A DNA stretch of 64,000 nt from Flavobacterium limnophilum (lineage in GTDB: Bacteria > Bacteroidota > Bacteroidia > Flavobacteriales > Flavobacteriaceae): the NCBI RefSeq assembly GCF_027111315.2, contig NZ_CP114289.2:2356001-2420000 (forward strand), read 5' to 3'. Made by a program: the position numbers and the translations under genes. The notes under the pieces were generated by a model, which was given only the letters and a program-made list of their open reading frames with translations, did not search any database and was not told where the DNA came from. Each line of letters begins with the position of its first letter. The first letter of the stretch is position 1. This document shows, piece by piece, positions 19,320-28,735 of this stretch.

Positions 19320-20912
19320 TTAAAACCAACGAGGATCTCCAGCTACTCCAGTTCCTGCGAAACCAATACCTGGCTTAATATGATAATCTCCTTTAACAGG
19401 ATCTACATAAAAGTCTGCTATATTAAGTGGAATATCTGAAATACCTGTTAAAAGCCTTGTCCCGTTAATTATATCTTTGGTCTTGTAATTACCGGTATAT
19501 GAAATAGGAATATTGCTGTAAGTAGCACTAGTACTATTAAGCGCAATTCCTCCATTTGGTCCAGATATTATACAATTTTGAATTGAAACTTGCACAGGAT
19601 TATTGTTGTCAAAATTCCAAAGATGTCCCATTCCCTTAGTAATATTTACACAAGTAATGTTCTTGAAATTGATTTTTGTTTTTATACGAACATCAGCAAA
19701 ACGGGTATCAATTTCAGTAAGAGTAGAATTAGTAACATTAATAGAGCTAACTGTACCGCCAGCTCCTACATTAAAGACACCGTACCCTCCTGTTTGTGAA
19801 ATCAAACAATTATTTACATTTATATTATTAATAACACTAGCCCCGCTAACTCTAACAATAGAATTTATTTGTGAAATAGTACATCCTTCTATTTGTATAT
19901 CATTGACAATTTTAGCTGGCAAATCAATAAAGAAATTGCCCGCAGAAGTCGTGGTCAAATTTTGCACTATGATGTTATTGGTTTTATCTTGAACTTTAAA
20001 CCTGACATTACTTAAACTTGATAATACGCCACTTCCATTTAATGAACCTACAAAAGCCATATTGTTTATTCCGGTAGGAATAGTAATATCTCCTCCAATT
20101 GTATAGGATGTCCCTGCAGCAAACTCAACAGTTATATCTTTGGCACCACCTGCGACAAGACCTTGTAAGGCCGTTCCAATACTAGCTGCCGTATCTGTAA
20201 GTAGCACTTTATAAATAGTACTATTAAATATACCCGTTGTTTTTAAATTTAGGGTTCCGCGATTATTGTCAACATTAAAAATTTTGGCTATGTAATTTGT
20301 ACCATTGGTTAAATTTTCAATGGTGATCATCCCTGCATCCTTTTGTCCTTGGGTCAAAACAATATCTTTGACTAGTACAGAAGCTTCATTATACAAACTT
20401 ATATTGGTTACCTTGGGTGTAATAGCCCAACTTAAACTAACACTGGTTGATGTAGCCGTATATCCTTTAAAAATCTCTTCTGCCGGTGTTTTAAAATAGA
20501 CTTGATTGTACTTGGACTCTAAACCTGTTCTTGTATCAATACTTTTCATCCTGACTGAATAACCTGTTATCCCATCAAGATCACCAAATATTTCGCGGTA
20601 CTCTACTCTAGTTTGGTTACTGGAACTTGCAAAAGGCTTTAAAGTATCGGCTAAAACCTCGACAGTATTTACAATGTGATTAAACTCCAAACTATCTTTA
20701 CTAAACTCAAAAACATACTTGGTCGCTGAAATTGATTTTGTAAATTTAAGTTCTACAGACGTAGATTTTACGGATGAAGCCTCAAAAATAATAGATTTAA
20801 AAAGTCTGTCGGCACTAGAATCTACCTCCCATTGATTGTAATCTTTTTCACAACTAACCAAAGTCCCAATTAGTATTAAAAACTTAAAAACTAATAATTT
20901 ATTTTTCATCAT
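19320..20912 (-). CDS. Surface lipoprotein with FN3 and beta-helix domains (DUF4957/DUF5123-like), probable pectin-binding protein
   Basis: A 530-residue lipoprotein; the lipobox is LVSC with C21 as acylated residue. Residues of about 30-220 hold two fibronectin III-like domains (SVRMKSIDTRTGLESKY, TSVSLSWAITPKVTNISL). From about 225 on, repeated short strands with N- and I-rich turns (INNINVNNCLISQTG) form a right-handed parallel beta helix like DUF4957/DUF5123 proteins. The end has the family-typical FYVDPVKGDYHIKPG. Such proteins are the third gene of SusCD operons in pectin loci, and the surface glycan-binding role is inferred from that. A pectate-lyase-like fold is possible, but no catalytic residues can be assigned. 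It lies 26 bp after SusD. Confidence 0.85.
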   Translation of the reverse strand: MMKNKLLVFKFLILIGTLVSCEKDYNQWEVDSSADRLFKSIIFEASSVKSTSVELKFTKSISATKYVFEFSKDSLEFNHIVNTVEVLADTLKPFASSSNQTRVEYREIFGDLDGITGYSVRMKSIDTRTGLESKYNQVYFKTPAEEIFKGYTATSTSVSLSWAITPKVTNISLYNEASVLVKDIVLTQGQKDAGMITIENLTNGTNYIAKIFNVDNNRGTLNLKTTGIFNSTIYKVLLTDTAASIGTALQGLVAGGAKDITVEFAAGTSYTIGGDITIPTGINNMAFVGSLNGSGVLSSLSNVRFKVQDKTNNIIVQNLTTTSAGNFFIDLPAKIVNDIQIEGCTISQINSIVRVSGASVINNINVNNCLISQTGGYGVFNVGAGGTVSSINVTNSTLTEIDTRFADVRIKTKINFKNITCVNITKGMGHLWNFDNNNPVQVSIQNCIISGPNGGIALNSTSATYSNIPISYTGNYKTKDIINGTRLLTGISDIPLNIADFYVDPVKGDYHIKPGIGFAGTGVAGDPRWF

Positions 20913-20938
20913 ATTTAAAATTAAATTAATACTATTAC

Positions 20939-22963
20939 TTAAAATCCGTAAGAATTACTGATTGCCCCCTTAGACTCATAAACATCCTGATAATATACAG
21001 CGTAAAAACTCCTGTAATTACAGGTACGATTACCCATAGAATATGTTGAAAGACTAGTTGCAATTTCGCCCCCATTACTCATCCTGCTTAAGAAACCGGA
21101 ATAATCGTATTCTTTGGATAATCCTGTTGCTGCTAACAAAACTTTGACCGGCCAATCTATATAATTTTTATTGGTACCACTAAGCGGTTTTGCAGCACTG
21201 GTAGGAAACCAGCTGACACTCTTATACTCTGGACCCGGACTGGCAGGAAGATTGGTATAATAATTAAGGGAGCTTTTATCAATATATTCGGCATCCTTAA
21301 ATTTGTAATACACCGTTTTGGGAAAATCGGTTGGTTGATACGTTTTATCAAAAATCTTTACAGGTACTTTGTTGTCAAGCATCAAACAAAGTGTTTGTTT
21401 CATGGTTTCAATCCTGTCGTACAATAACCCCCAGCGAATTAAATCTTGTTTGCGGATATTTTCGCATCCAAACTCCCAAGCACGTTCGTTGACTATTGCC
21501 TCAAAGAAATCGGCGTCATATTCTTTTATTTTGGATGAACCTGTACCAAAAGCTCTTTCACGAACTTTTTCCAATGCTTGTCTGGCAGAGATTTGCGCAA
21601 CCGGGTTTGTAGAATCAGGCCCATTTAGTTGACTTTGGGCTTCGGCATACATTAAATAAATATCTGAATAACGCATTAATATCCAGTTAACACCGGTAGC
21701 AACACGTGAAGTGGCTGTTTTATGCAATGCTAAATAAGAAGGGGACATCCAATAGATTCTCCACTTTGCAAAATTCACGCTAAGCGGATCTGATTTCACA
21801 CCTTCTACGTTGGCCGAGGTGTAATTCGTCCAGCTTAAAGTAACATCACGACGCTTGTCTTCAGGTGTAAAAGAATAGAAATAGTAGGCTTGAGAACCAG
21901 CATAAGTACCTCCAAAACCTCTGGAACCATACTTGCTGGCACCAGCTACTTCATATCCCATTAGAGAACCAACATCTCCACTGTTTCCAAGACCAAACGC
22001 CACTTCAAATAAATTTTCATTAAAAGGATTTTGTTTAGCACCACAGACAGATTTCCATATATTCTCGTAATCCGGATCCAATTGGTGAGGATTGGCTGCA
22101 TTTCCAAGTATTTCAGCTGTTTGTTGAGAAGCTATTTGATAATAATCTCTCCAATTTTTAACTCTACCAACATAATAATTGCCTACCTCAGGCACATTAG
22201 GATTATGTTCCAAGTCTTTGCCAGGAAACAAATTTCCATCACGTAAAGACCAACCCCCGGCAAAAAGAGCCACTTTTGCCAAAAGCCCTTTGGCATAACC
22301 CTTCGTGATACGTTCTACGGTTGCATGCTCTGCATCGGCATTTAACCAAGGTAAATAGTCTACTGCTTCTGTTAAATCTTTAATTAAACTGGCATAAATA
22401 ATATCCCTGTCTATTTTACCTATGTAAACATTGGATAAATCAGATTTAGAAGTTCCTTCTTTAAAAGGAATATCGCCCCAATAACGAACTAACTCAAAGT
22501 AAGCCATTGACCTCATGACCAAGGCTTCACCCAATAACGGCTTCATTTTGGAAGCTTGACTCTCTAAAATAGGAGAATTCCTGACACCGTCAACTGAAGC
22601 TGAAGCCAATTCAGCCAATTGAAATAAAACATTCCATCTTGTGGTTTGATTATTGGGATCACCATAAAAATTTCCTGTTCCCTGATCACTCGTATTAGAA
22701 TTATATGCTGTCCCTGAGGCAAATCCTTGATTGGTTTCAATATCCGAAAAACCTTGCCAGTTGACAGATAATTTTTGTCCATAAACATTACTTTCCGTCA
22801 TTTTTCCATAAACTCCCATTATTCCGGCTTTTGCCATCGAAGAGGTTTTAAATACGGTCTCTGAACTCAACTTGGAAGGGGATGAAGTATCCAGAAAATC
22901 TTTTTCACAAGAAATACAAGCGATTAGCAAAATAAAGCTAAAATAATATAGTAGTTTTTTCAT
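20939..22963 (-). CDS. SusD/RagB-family glycan-binding lipoprotein
   Basis: A 674-residue outer-membrane lipoprotein with C19 as the probable acylated cysteine (ACISCEKDFLD). The tetratricopeptide-like SusD N-terminal part (about residues 25-330) includes GEALVMRSMAYFELVRYWGDIPF, a hallmark motif of the family. The C-terminal RagB/SusD domain includes ILMRYSDIYLMYAEAQSQL and ERAWEFGCENIRKQDLIRWG. SusD proteins act as a lid over the SusC channel and bind oligosaccharides for import. The gene lies 11 bp after SusC. The locus context (pectin lyases and esterases) suggests a rhamnogalacturonan or homogalacturonan ligand. Confidence 0.95.
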   Translation of the reverse strand: MKKLLYYFSFILLIACISCEKDFLDTSSPSKLSSETVFKTSSMAKAGIMGVYGKMTESNVYGQKLSVNWQGFSDIETNQGFASGTAYNSNTSDQGTGNFYGDPNNQTTRWNVLFQLAELASASVDGVRNSPILESQASKMKPLLGEALVMRSMAYFELVRYWGDIPFKEGTSKSDLSNVYIGKIDRDIIYASLIKDLTEAVDYLPWLNADAEHATVERITKGYAKGLLAKVALFAGGWSLRDGNLFPGKDLEHNPNVPEVGNYYVGRVKNWRDYYQIASQQTAEILGNAANPHQLDPDYENIWKSVCGAKQNPFNENLFEVAFGLGNSGDVGSLMGYEVAGASKYGSRGFGGTYAGSQAYYFYSFTPEDKRRDVTLSWTNYTSANVEGVKSDPLSVNFAKWRIYWMSPSYLALHKTATSRVATGVNWILMRYSDIYLMYAEAQSQLNGPDSTNPVAQISARQALEKVRERAFGTGSSKIKEYDADFFEAIVNERAWEFGCENIRKQDLIRWGLLYDRIETMKQTLCLMLDNKVPVKIFDKTYQPTDFPKTVYYKFKDAEYIDKSSLNYYTNLPASPGPEYKSVSWFPTSAAKPLSGTNKNYIDWPVKVLLAATGLSKEYDYSGFLSRMSNGGEIATSLSTYSMGNRTCNYRSFYAVYYQDVYESKGAISNSYGF

Positions 22964-22974
22964 GTCTTTTATTA

Positions 22975-25900
22975 TTAAAATGTTACATTAACTCCAAAAA
23001 GGAATGTTTTTGCTTTAGGATAAGCAGACCAATCTACTCCCGGTGTCAATGGTGTATTGCGAATACCATCTACCTCTGGATCCTGACCTGTATATTTGGT
23101 CCAAATCGCTAGATTGTTTCCTGTAAAGTAACAACGCACTTTTTGTACAAACCCGCTTTTTGTAACACTGTCAGGTAGTGTATAACCTAGTGTTAAATTA
23201 CCCAGTCTTAAAAACGAACCATCTTCAATGGCCCAATCTGTCACAATCGTTGAATTGGAAAGAGGATGCCATAAACTTTTTCCTTGATTAACTTCTTGGA
23301 AACGTTGAGGATTTGCATATTCGCCATACATGATATTATATCCCGTAACCGGATCAATTGTGGTAAAACGATTGTCTATACCCATTAGGGAACTCATATT
23401 TTGATATTTTTTGGAGCCGCTAAAAGTGGTGTTGTCTATCTTGTTGGCATTATAAACATCATTGCCATAAGACCAATTGAACATGGCTGTCAAATCGAAA
23501 CCTTTATAGCCTGTGTTGATAGAAAATCCTCCCACATGTTTAGGTTGTGCCCTTCCTATTATTTTTCTGTCTTTATCTGCTGAAATTACCGTAGTGCCAT
23601 CATCAGTTAATTTTTTAAGTTTCAAGTGACCTGGTCCAAAATAATTACTAGCTGTAGGAAGTACTTTCGAAGCGTCGGCAACACCCGGATTTAGAATCCA
23701 TTTTTTTTGTGTATTATCAAAAGTGAAATCATCAAATGTATAGTATCCATCTGAAACAAATCCGTACATTAGTCCAACGGGTTGTCCAACAATTGCCCTG
23801 TAGTCATCTTTTCCAATTAAAGCTCCCCAGCCGGAAGTAACAATCATTTGATTGGAGCCGTCTAGTTCTTTTACTCTATTGTCGTTAAAGGCTACATTAA
23901 AATTGGCCGATAAATTAAAATCCTTGTTTCTTATAATATCACCTGACACGGTAAGTTCCAAACCTTTATTGGAAGTCCTTCCTATATTTTGATACTGGGT
24001 GCTGTATCCTGAATTTGATGGTAAAGCAACTCCTAAAATTAAATCCTTAACGTCATTTTGATAGACATCAACTATTACTTTTAGACGTTGATCAAAAAAG
24101 CCTAAATCAAGTCCTAAATTGGCAGCCACAGTGGTTTCCCATGTTAAATTTTCATTTTTCAACACACTTGATGTAACCAAGGCACTTTGTGGTTGTTCAT
24201 TTATATAATACAATTTATTTGCAGTATTCTGGAAACCATAGTCTTGCCTCCAATAGGACCCTACTCGTGCATTTCCTACTTCTCCATAACTCAAACGAAA
24301 TTTAGCATCTGACAACCAATTTTTCGTTGTTTTCATAAAGGATTCGTCAGATAATCTCCATGCGAATGCCGCACCTGGAAAGAACCCTGTACGATTTTCC
24401 GGAGAAAACACGTTTTTCGAATCTTGTCTTGCTGTCAAGGTTAAAATATAGCGATCAAGAAGGGCGTAATTAGCACGTCCGAATAAAGAAGACGTTCTTG
24501 ATGGCTCAAATATTGTGGTGTAAGTTGGTGATGGAGTTCCATAATTCCACATTGCCAACACGTCTTTTGCGGTAAAATCTACAGGATAAAACTTTGACTC
24601 ACTACGCATTTCCTGCGCTTCAGAATTATACATTTCCTGTCCGGCCATTAAATCCAATCTATGAATTTTGCCATTAAAATTAGTATTGTAAGAGATCGTG
24701 TTTTGTATGGACCATAAGTAGCTTTTGGTATCTGTACGTCTGGCTACTGGTTGTCCACCATTGGCACTGGCTTCCCCTGTTTTATTCAACCAAATATCAT
24801 CGGTATAGTCCCTATTGCCTCCGAAACTTCCTTTAGAATTAACCGTCAAGCTTTTTATGGGTTTCCAGGTTATCCCGGCGTTCACTGTGGCATTGTACCT
24901 GTTCTGGTTTTTATATTCATTAATAATATTATAAACTGGGTCATTCAATGAGCTCAAAGCCTCGGCCGAAGTGATATCATCATTTCCTCCCAATGAGTTT
25001 CCTGGTTGACTGTTCAAGCTGTTAATTGGTGCATACTTGGTAGCTTCCCTAAGTTTACTTCCTGAAGAAACACTAGGACCATCAATAACTGTGTTTGAAA
25101 TTCTTGTATTGAAATCAAATGTCAATTTAGGGCTTATTTTTTTATTCAGGGCAAAGCTCAAATAATCTCTTTTATAAGCTGAATTCAACATAATATATTC
25201 TTCATCATCATGGGTATAATTAACTTTGTATTTAAGAGAAGATTCTCCTCCTGTCAAACCAAAATCAACATGGGTCTGAATTCCGGTGTTGCCATACAGT
25301 TTTTGTTGCCAATCCGTACCTGTTTTAGATTTATAAATATCAACATCTTCCCAAGCCCCATACATGGTATAAAAGGCAGATCCGGTAAGACTTGCGCCTG
25401 GGTCCAGCTCCTTTTGAAAATACACATAATCATAGGGTGATAATACCTCGGTCAAATTGTACGTATTTTTTATACCGGTGTAGGCATTAATATTGATTTC
25501 AGTCTTGCCTGTTTTACCTGTTTTAGTGGTAATAAGAACAACTCCATTGGCTCCTTGGGCACCATAAATAGCCGTGGAAGAGGCATCTTTAAGAATATCT
25601 ATGGTTTCTATATCACCAGGAGCAATATCATTTATGTTGTTCACCTGGAATCCATCAACTATATATAATGGTGAGTTGTCTTGGGTTATGGAACCTCCTC
25701 CTCTTACACGAACCTTGATGGGGGCGTCTGGAGAACCATCTGCAATAGTTACATTAACACCAGCCATACGTCCTGCAATTGCCTGCAATGCAGATGTTGC
25801 TGGAATGTCTTTTAAATCTTTCATACTCACAGACGACACCGATCCTGTTAAATCTTTTCGTTTTGCGGTACCATACCCTATTACCACAACTTCATCCAGA

Positions 25901-26352
25901 TCTGTAGTTTCATCTTTCATAATAACGCTAATGTTTTTTTTACCGTTAACAGCAACTTCTTCCGTTTTCATCCCTATAAAAACGAATACTAAAGTAGCTT
26001 TTGTAGATACTTTGGAAATTTTAAAATTCCCTTCCATATCAGTCAATGTGCCTTGAGAACTCCCTTTTACATTAACAGAAACACCTGGTATTCCTAAGCC
26101 CTTTTCATCGACAACAGTTCCTGTAACAGTTATCTCATCTTGTACTAATAAAGTTTTAGCTTTTATTGATTTAGAATTTTGTAAATCAGAACTTCCAATT
26201 GATGATACAGACTTGGATCGATTAATTTTTGCAGTTTTTCCTGCTACGGTGAGTGAAAACATAAATAAGAAAGAAATTAAAATGGTAGTTCTTGTTTTAA
26301 TTTCTAACACTTCAAGCAAGCCAAAGTTTTCCCTTGACAAATAATTTTTCAT
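22975..26352 (-). CDS. SusC/RagA-family TonB-linked outer-membrane transporter
   Basis: An 1125-residue TonB-dependent transporter of the SusC type. After an N-terminal signal segment (about residues 22-40), a carboxypeptidase-D regulatory-like domain lies at about 75-150 (TVTGTVVDEKGLGIPGVSVNVKG). The SusC hallmark DEVVVIGYGTAKRKDLTGSVSSV leads into the plug (about 160-280, with IRVRGGGSITQDNSPLYIVDG), followed by a 22-strand barrel ending in KTFLFGVNVTF. It imports oligosaccharides in complex with SusD. The chosen start is long at the N-terminus; an internal start is possible. Its promoter region carries the same repeat geometry as the second pectin operon. Confidence 0.95.
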   Translation of the reverse strand: MKNYLSRENFGLLEVLEIKTRTTILISFLFMFSLTVAGKTAKINRSKSVSSIGSSDLQNSKSIKAKTLLVQDEITVTGTVVDEKGLGIPGVSVNVKGSSQGTLTDMEGNFKISKVSTKATLVFVFIGMKTEEVAVNGKKNISVIMKDETTDLDEVVVIGYGTAKRKDLTGSVSSVSMKDLKDIPATSALQAIAGRMAGVNVTIADGSPDAPIKVRVRGGGSITQDNSPLYIVDGFQVNNINDIAPGDIETIDILKDASSTAIYGAQGANGVVLITTKTGKTGKTEININAYTGIKNTYNLTEVLSPYDYVYFQKELDPGASLTGSAFYTMYGAWEDVDIYKSKTGTDWQQKLYGNTGIQTHVDFGLTGGESSLKYKVNYTHDDEEYIMLNSAYKRDYLSFALNKKISPKLTFDFNTRISNTVIDGPSVSSGSKLREATKYAPINSLNSQPGNSLGGNDDITSAEALSSLNDPVYNIINEYKNQNRYNATVNAGITWKPIKSLTVNSKGSFGGNRDYTDDIWLNKTGEASANGGQPVARRTDTKSYLWSIQNTISYNTNFNGKIHRLDLMAGQEMYNSEAQEMRSESKFYPVDFTAKDVLAMWNYGTPSPTYTTIFEPSRTSSLFGRANYALLDRYILTLTARQDSKNVFSPENRTGFFPGAAFAWRLSDESFMKTTKNWLSDAKFRLSYGEVGNARVGSYWRQDYGFQNTANKLYYINEQPQSALVTSSVLKNENLTWETTVAANLGLDLGFFDQRLKVIVDVYQNDVKDLILGVALPSNSGYSTQYQNIGRTSNKGLELTVSGDIIRNKDFNLSANFNVAFNDNRVKELDGSNQMIVTSGWGALIGKDDYRAIVGQPVGLMYGFVSDGYYTFDDFTFDNTQKKWILNPGVADASKVLPTASNYFGPGHLKLKKLTDDGTTVISADKDRKIIGRAQPKHVGGFSINTGYKGFDLTAMFNWSYGNDVYNANKIDNTTFSGSKKYQNMSSLMGIDNRFTTIDPVTGYNIMYGEYANPQRFQEVNQGKSLWHPLSNSTIVTDWAIEDGSFLRLGNLTLGYTLPDSVTKSGFVQKVRCYFTGNNLAIWTKYTGQDPEVDGIRNTPLTPGVDWSAYPKAKTFLFGVNVTF

Positions 26353-26505
26353 ACATTTTAGTTTAGTTAGTTTTTTTTTTGGTTTTTTCTAAGACAAGTA
26401 TAATTTCACTTGATCTTGATTCTTGGTTGATTAATTAAATCCTCATATTTCTATCTTTTTTTTTATATTATTATTAATTATATCCAATTAAAATTATTCA
26501 CAAAA

Positions 26506-26570
26506 CAAATATATAATTGGACTTATGCCAAGACTGGGTCTAAACACAATAAAAGAGGGGGTATATCACA
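26506..26570 (-). promoter_or_regulatory. SusC operon promoter with candidate HTCS direct repeats
   Basis: On the minus strand a -7 box TATATTTG lies at 26506-26513. The near 12-mer (26537-26548) begins 24 bp from the last box base and the second (26559-26570) begins 22 bp further on. Written on the plus strand they are GGTCTAAACACA and GGGTATATCACA, sharing GG-N6-CACA. The second matches the GGGCATTTCACA repeats of the other pectin promoter at 10 of 12 positions. The spacing is identical at both promoters. No good -33 box is present, as expected for an activator-dependent promoter. Confidence 0.65.
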
Positions 26571-26983
26571 ATCCCTCATCATTGCTGGTTATTTAGCTAA
26601 AAAAAATCAGTTAAATAAATTATGCTTTGTTTTGGTTTCGTTTTCAAAAACCATTATTTCAAGCAACATAATCCTATAACAAAAGTTCCCTATCCCAATG
26701 GTAATAATCTTTTTTTCTCTAAGGACTATCGAAAATAACTGATCAAAAAAGCCAATATCTTGACGAATTAAAACGACTGTTTTGTTCTTCAGTTTAGACA
26801 ACTCTCTTCCAAAAAGGATCAGAAATTATTCTAAGAAGGAGTATCTCTACAATGGAATCACAAATTTGCAAGCTGTTTCACATCGTCCACAAAACAATCT
26901 AGAATCAATAGGTCACCCACTTTCTCCTTTTTACCGGATTGGTATTTTTGATAGCGTGACATGGCACTCCTTTTTTTGGAAAT
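26571..26983. other. Intergenic region between the two pectin operons, no supported gene
   Basis: About 410 bases upstream of the SusC regulatory repeats. Short open frames exist on both strands (26607-26801 minus and 26782-26985 plus). They overlap each other, match nothing I recognise and lack a promoter, so I do not call them genes. Confidence 0.4.
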
Positions 26984-27025
26984 AAAAAAGCACCCAAAAC
27001 CAAAATTTAGTTTTTGAGTGCTTTT
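26984..27025 (-). terminator. Terminator of the pectin enzyme operon
   Basis: Imperfect stem AAAAGCACCCAAAA (26986-26999) with TTTTGAGTGCTTTT (27012-27025). On the minus strand the hairpin ends in a run of six T. It lies 90 bp beyond the pectate lyase stop and separates that operon from the SusC promoter. Confidence 0.8.
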
Positions 27026-27114
27026 AAAAATATTTTGGGTTGCTCTCGGAAACAGCTTTAAATTAATTTGAACACTTTAAGTAAATTATCCGTGAATAGT
27101 TCGTCCCTTAGCCG

Positions 27115-28680
27115 CTACAGTCCGTTTTTGCTCTTCCAAGCCGTGTATTCAGTTCCAATTAATCCTGAGGGCCAAGAGCCGTACCAAGAATACCCCGCTC
27201 TTCTTTCAATTTCAATTTCGGCCAATGTGGCTTTCTTAATTCCATCTCTTCCACAGAAAAAAGGAAGACCGGTAGTCAAATCATAAAACCTGGCCCAAAT
27301 AGTCGTTCCGGGGGTTGAATAAACCACGACGTCATAGCCGTTAGGTCCTGTTGCATCAGGAACTTGTTTGGTTGAAATGTTTAATATTTTTGCACTGTTA
27401 AACCAATCCACGGCGTCTTTTATGGCTTGTTTTACCTCCGCTGATGGGTTTTCAACCAACATTAAAGTTCTTGCAATTCCTACAGATTCCGAGCCGCTTA
27501 TAGAAGGTAGTTCATAAGCTCTTGCAGTTGCAGGTAATAAGCTTATCTCGTCGTGCTGTGCGCACCAGGCCGTTTTTTTACCATTAACCGTAATCTGTGT
27601 TTTCAATATAATATCAATTCCTTTATTGAAAGAAGCGACAGCTTTGTCTTTGTAGGATGGTTTGACCAATTCCAAATTGTTTTTGCCTTTTGAAATATCC
27701 CACATCACGTTCATTACTCTAACAATGGCATCGTCATTGTAGGTAATTTGATGTCTGTACCCGCTTTTGTCTGGATAATATTGTGGCCAACCACCATTGG
27801 CATATTGAGCCAAAAACAAATAATCAATTGCTTTTTCTGCTGCTATCAAATAATTAGGATTGTTGGTTGATTTGTAATCAGCGAGTAAATCTCTAAGTTC
27901 CTGGGTTACGTGACTGTTGTCGATAGAAGCGTCGAGGTTGTTTTTAGTGCTTGCTGCCGCGGCTTTTTCCGCATCGGTTTGCTCCCGATTGTATTGAGAA
28001 AAATCAGAAACTGTTTTTGACCAACCGCCATTACTTCTTTGCCATATCAACATGCTTTCGGATCTCACTTTAGTAGCATATACTGCTGTTACTCCAGAAA
28101 TTGTAAGCTGTAGTTGGCCTACTTTGCCGCTGCCGTCATTGGCGGTAGCCGTAACGATAACCGTGCCATTCAATTTTGGTGTCAAGAGCCCATCACTAGA
28201 AATGGTTGCTATTGATGAAGAAACTGCCCAAGTAACTGTTTTATTCCCTGCATCAGCGGGTAATACTGCTAATGTAAGCTGTTGTGGTTTTCCGTCAATA
28301 ATATTGATTCCAGTTAAGGCTATACTCGAAACAAATACAGAAGGTGATTTGCCTGAAATAGAAATCAATCTTTGTCCCTTAATCCCCGATCCGTCTTTTG
28401 CCGTGGCAGTTACGGTTACGCTGCCATTAGAAACAGGTGTCAAAAGCCCCGATTCTGAAATTACGGCTATCGATGCGTCTGAAACGCTCCAAGTAACTTC
28501 TTTGTTTCCGGCGGTGCTGGGAAGAACATTAGCAGACAATTGTTTTTGGGCTCCATCGGTAATGTTGCTGGCATTGATTGTGATAGATTTCACACTATTG
28601 TCAATGAGTTCTTTATCGGAACTGCAGGCCGATAGAAAAAGGAAACTGGTAAAAACTACTATTAATCTTAGATGTTTCAT
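27115..28680 (-). CDS. PL10 pectate lyase lipoprotein with two bacterial Ig-like domains
   Basis: A 521-residue lipoprotein (lipobox LSAC, C19). Two Big_2-type Ig-like domains lie at about residues 30-110 and 115-195 (VLPSTAGNKEVTWSVSDASIA, VLPADAGNKTVTWAVSSS). The catalytic (alpha/alpha)3 barrel of polysaccharide lyase family 10 covers about 200-521, with NGGWPQYYPDKSGYRHQITYNDDA, TAWCAQHDEISLLPATARAYELPS and TIWARFYDLTTGLPFF, motifs typical of the family. PL10 enzymes cleave demethylated homogalacturonan by calcium-dependent beta-elimination. It is the last gene of the enzyme operon. The lipid anchor and Ig spacers suggest display at the outer-membrane surface. Demethylation of substrate would come from the CE8 esterases upstream. 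Confidence 0.93.
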   Translation of the reverse strand: MKHLRLIVVFTSFLFLSACSSDKELIDNSVKSITINASNITDGAQKQLSANVLPSTAGNKEVTWSVSDASIAVISESGLLTPVSNGSVTVTATAKDGSGIKGQRLISISGKSPSVFVSSIALTGINIIDGKPQQLTLAVLPADAGNKTVTWAVSSSIATISSDGLLTPKLNGTVIVTATANDGSGKVGQLQLTISGVTAVYATKVRSESMLIWQRSNGGWSKTVSDFSQYNREQTDAEKAAAASTKNNLDASIDNSHVTQELRDLLADYKSTNNPNYLIAAEKAIDYLFLAQYANGGWPQYYPDKSGYRHQITYNDDAIVRVMNVMWDISKGKNNLELVKPSYKDKAVASFNKGIDIILKTQITVNGKKTAWCAQHDEISLLPATARAYELPSISGSESVGIARTLMLVENPSAEVKQAIKDAVDWFNSAKILNISTKQVPDATGPNGYDVVVYSTPGTTIWARFYDLTTGLPFFCGRDGIKKATLAEIEIERRAGYSWYGSWPSGLIGTEYTAWKSKNGL

Positions 28681-28735
28681 AATAAATTTGGTTGTTAATA
28701 ATTATTTATTTTTTAAAATCTGAAATACAAGGATT

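Noticed and set aside
26607..26985. Two overlapping short frames on opposite strands in the SusC upstream region
   Set aside because: They match no family I recognise, overlap each other and lie in a regulatory gap; not supportable as genes.
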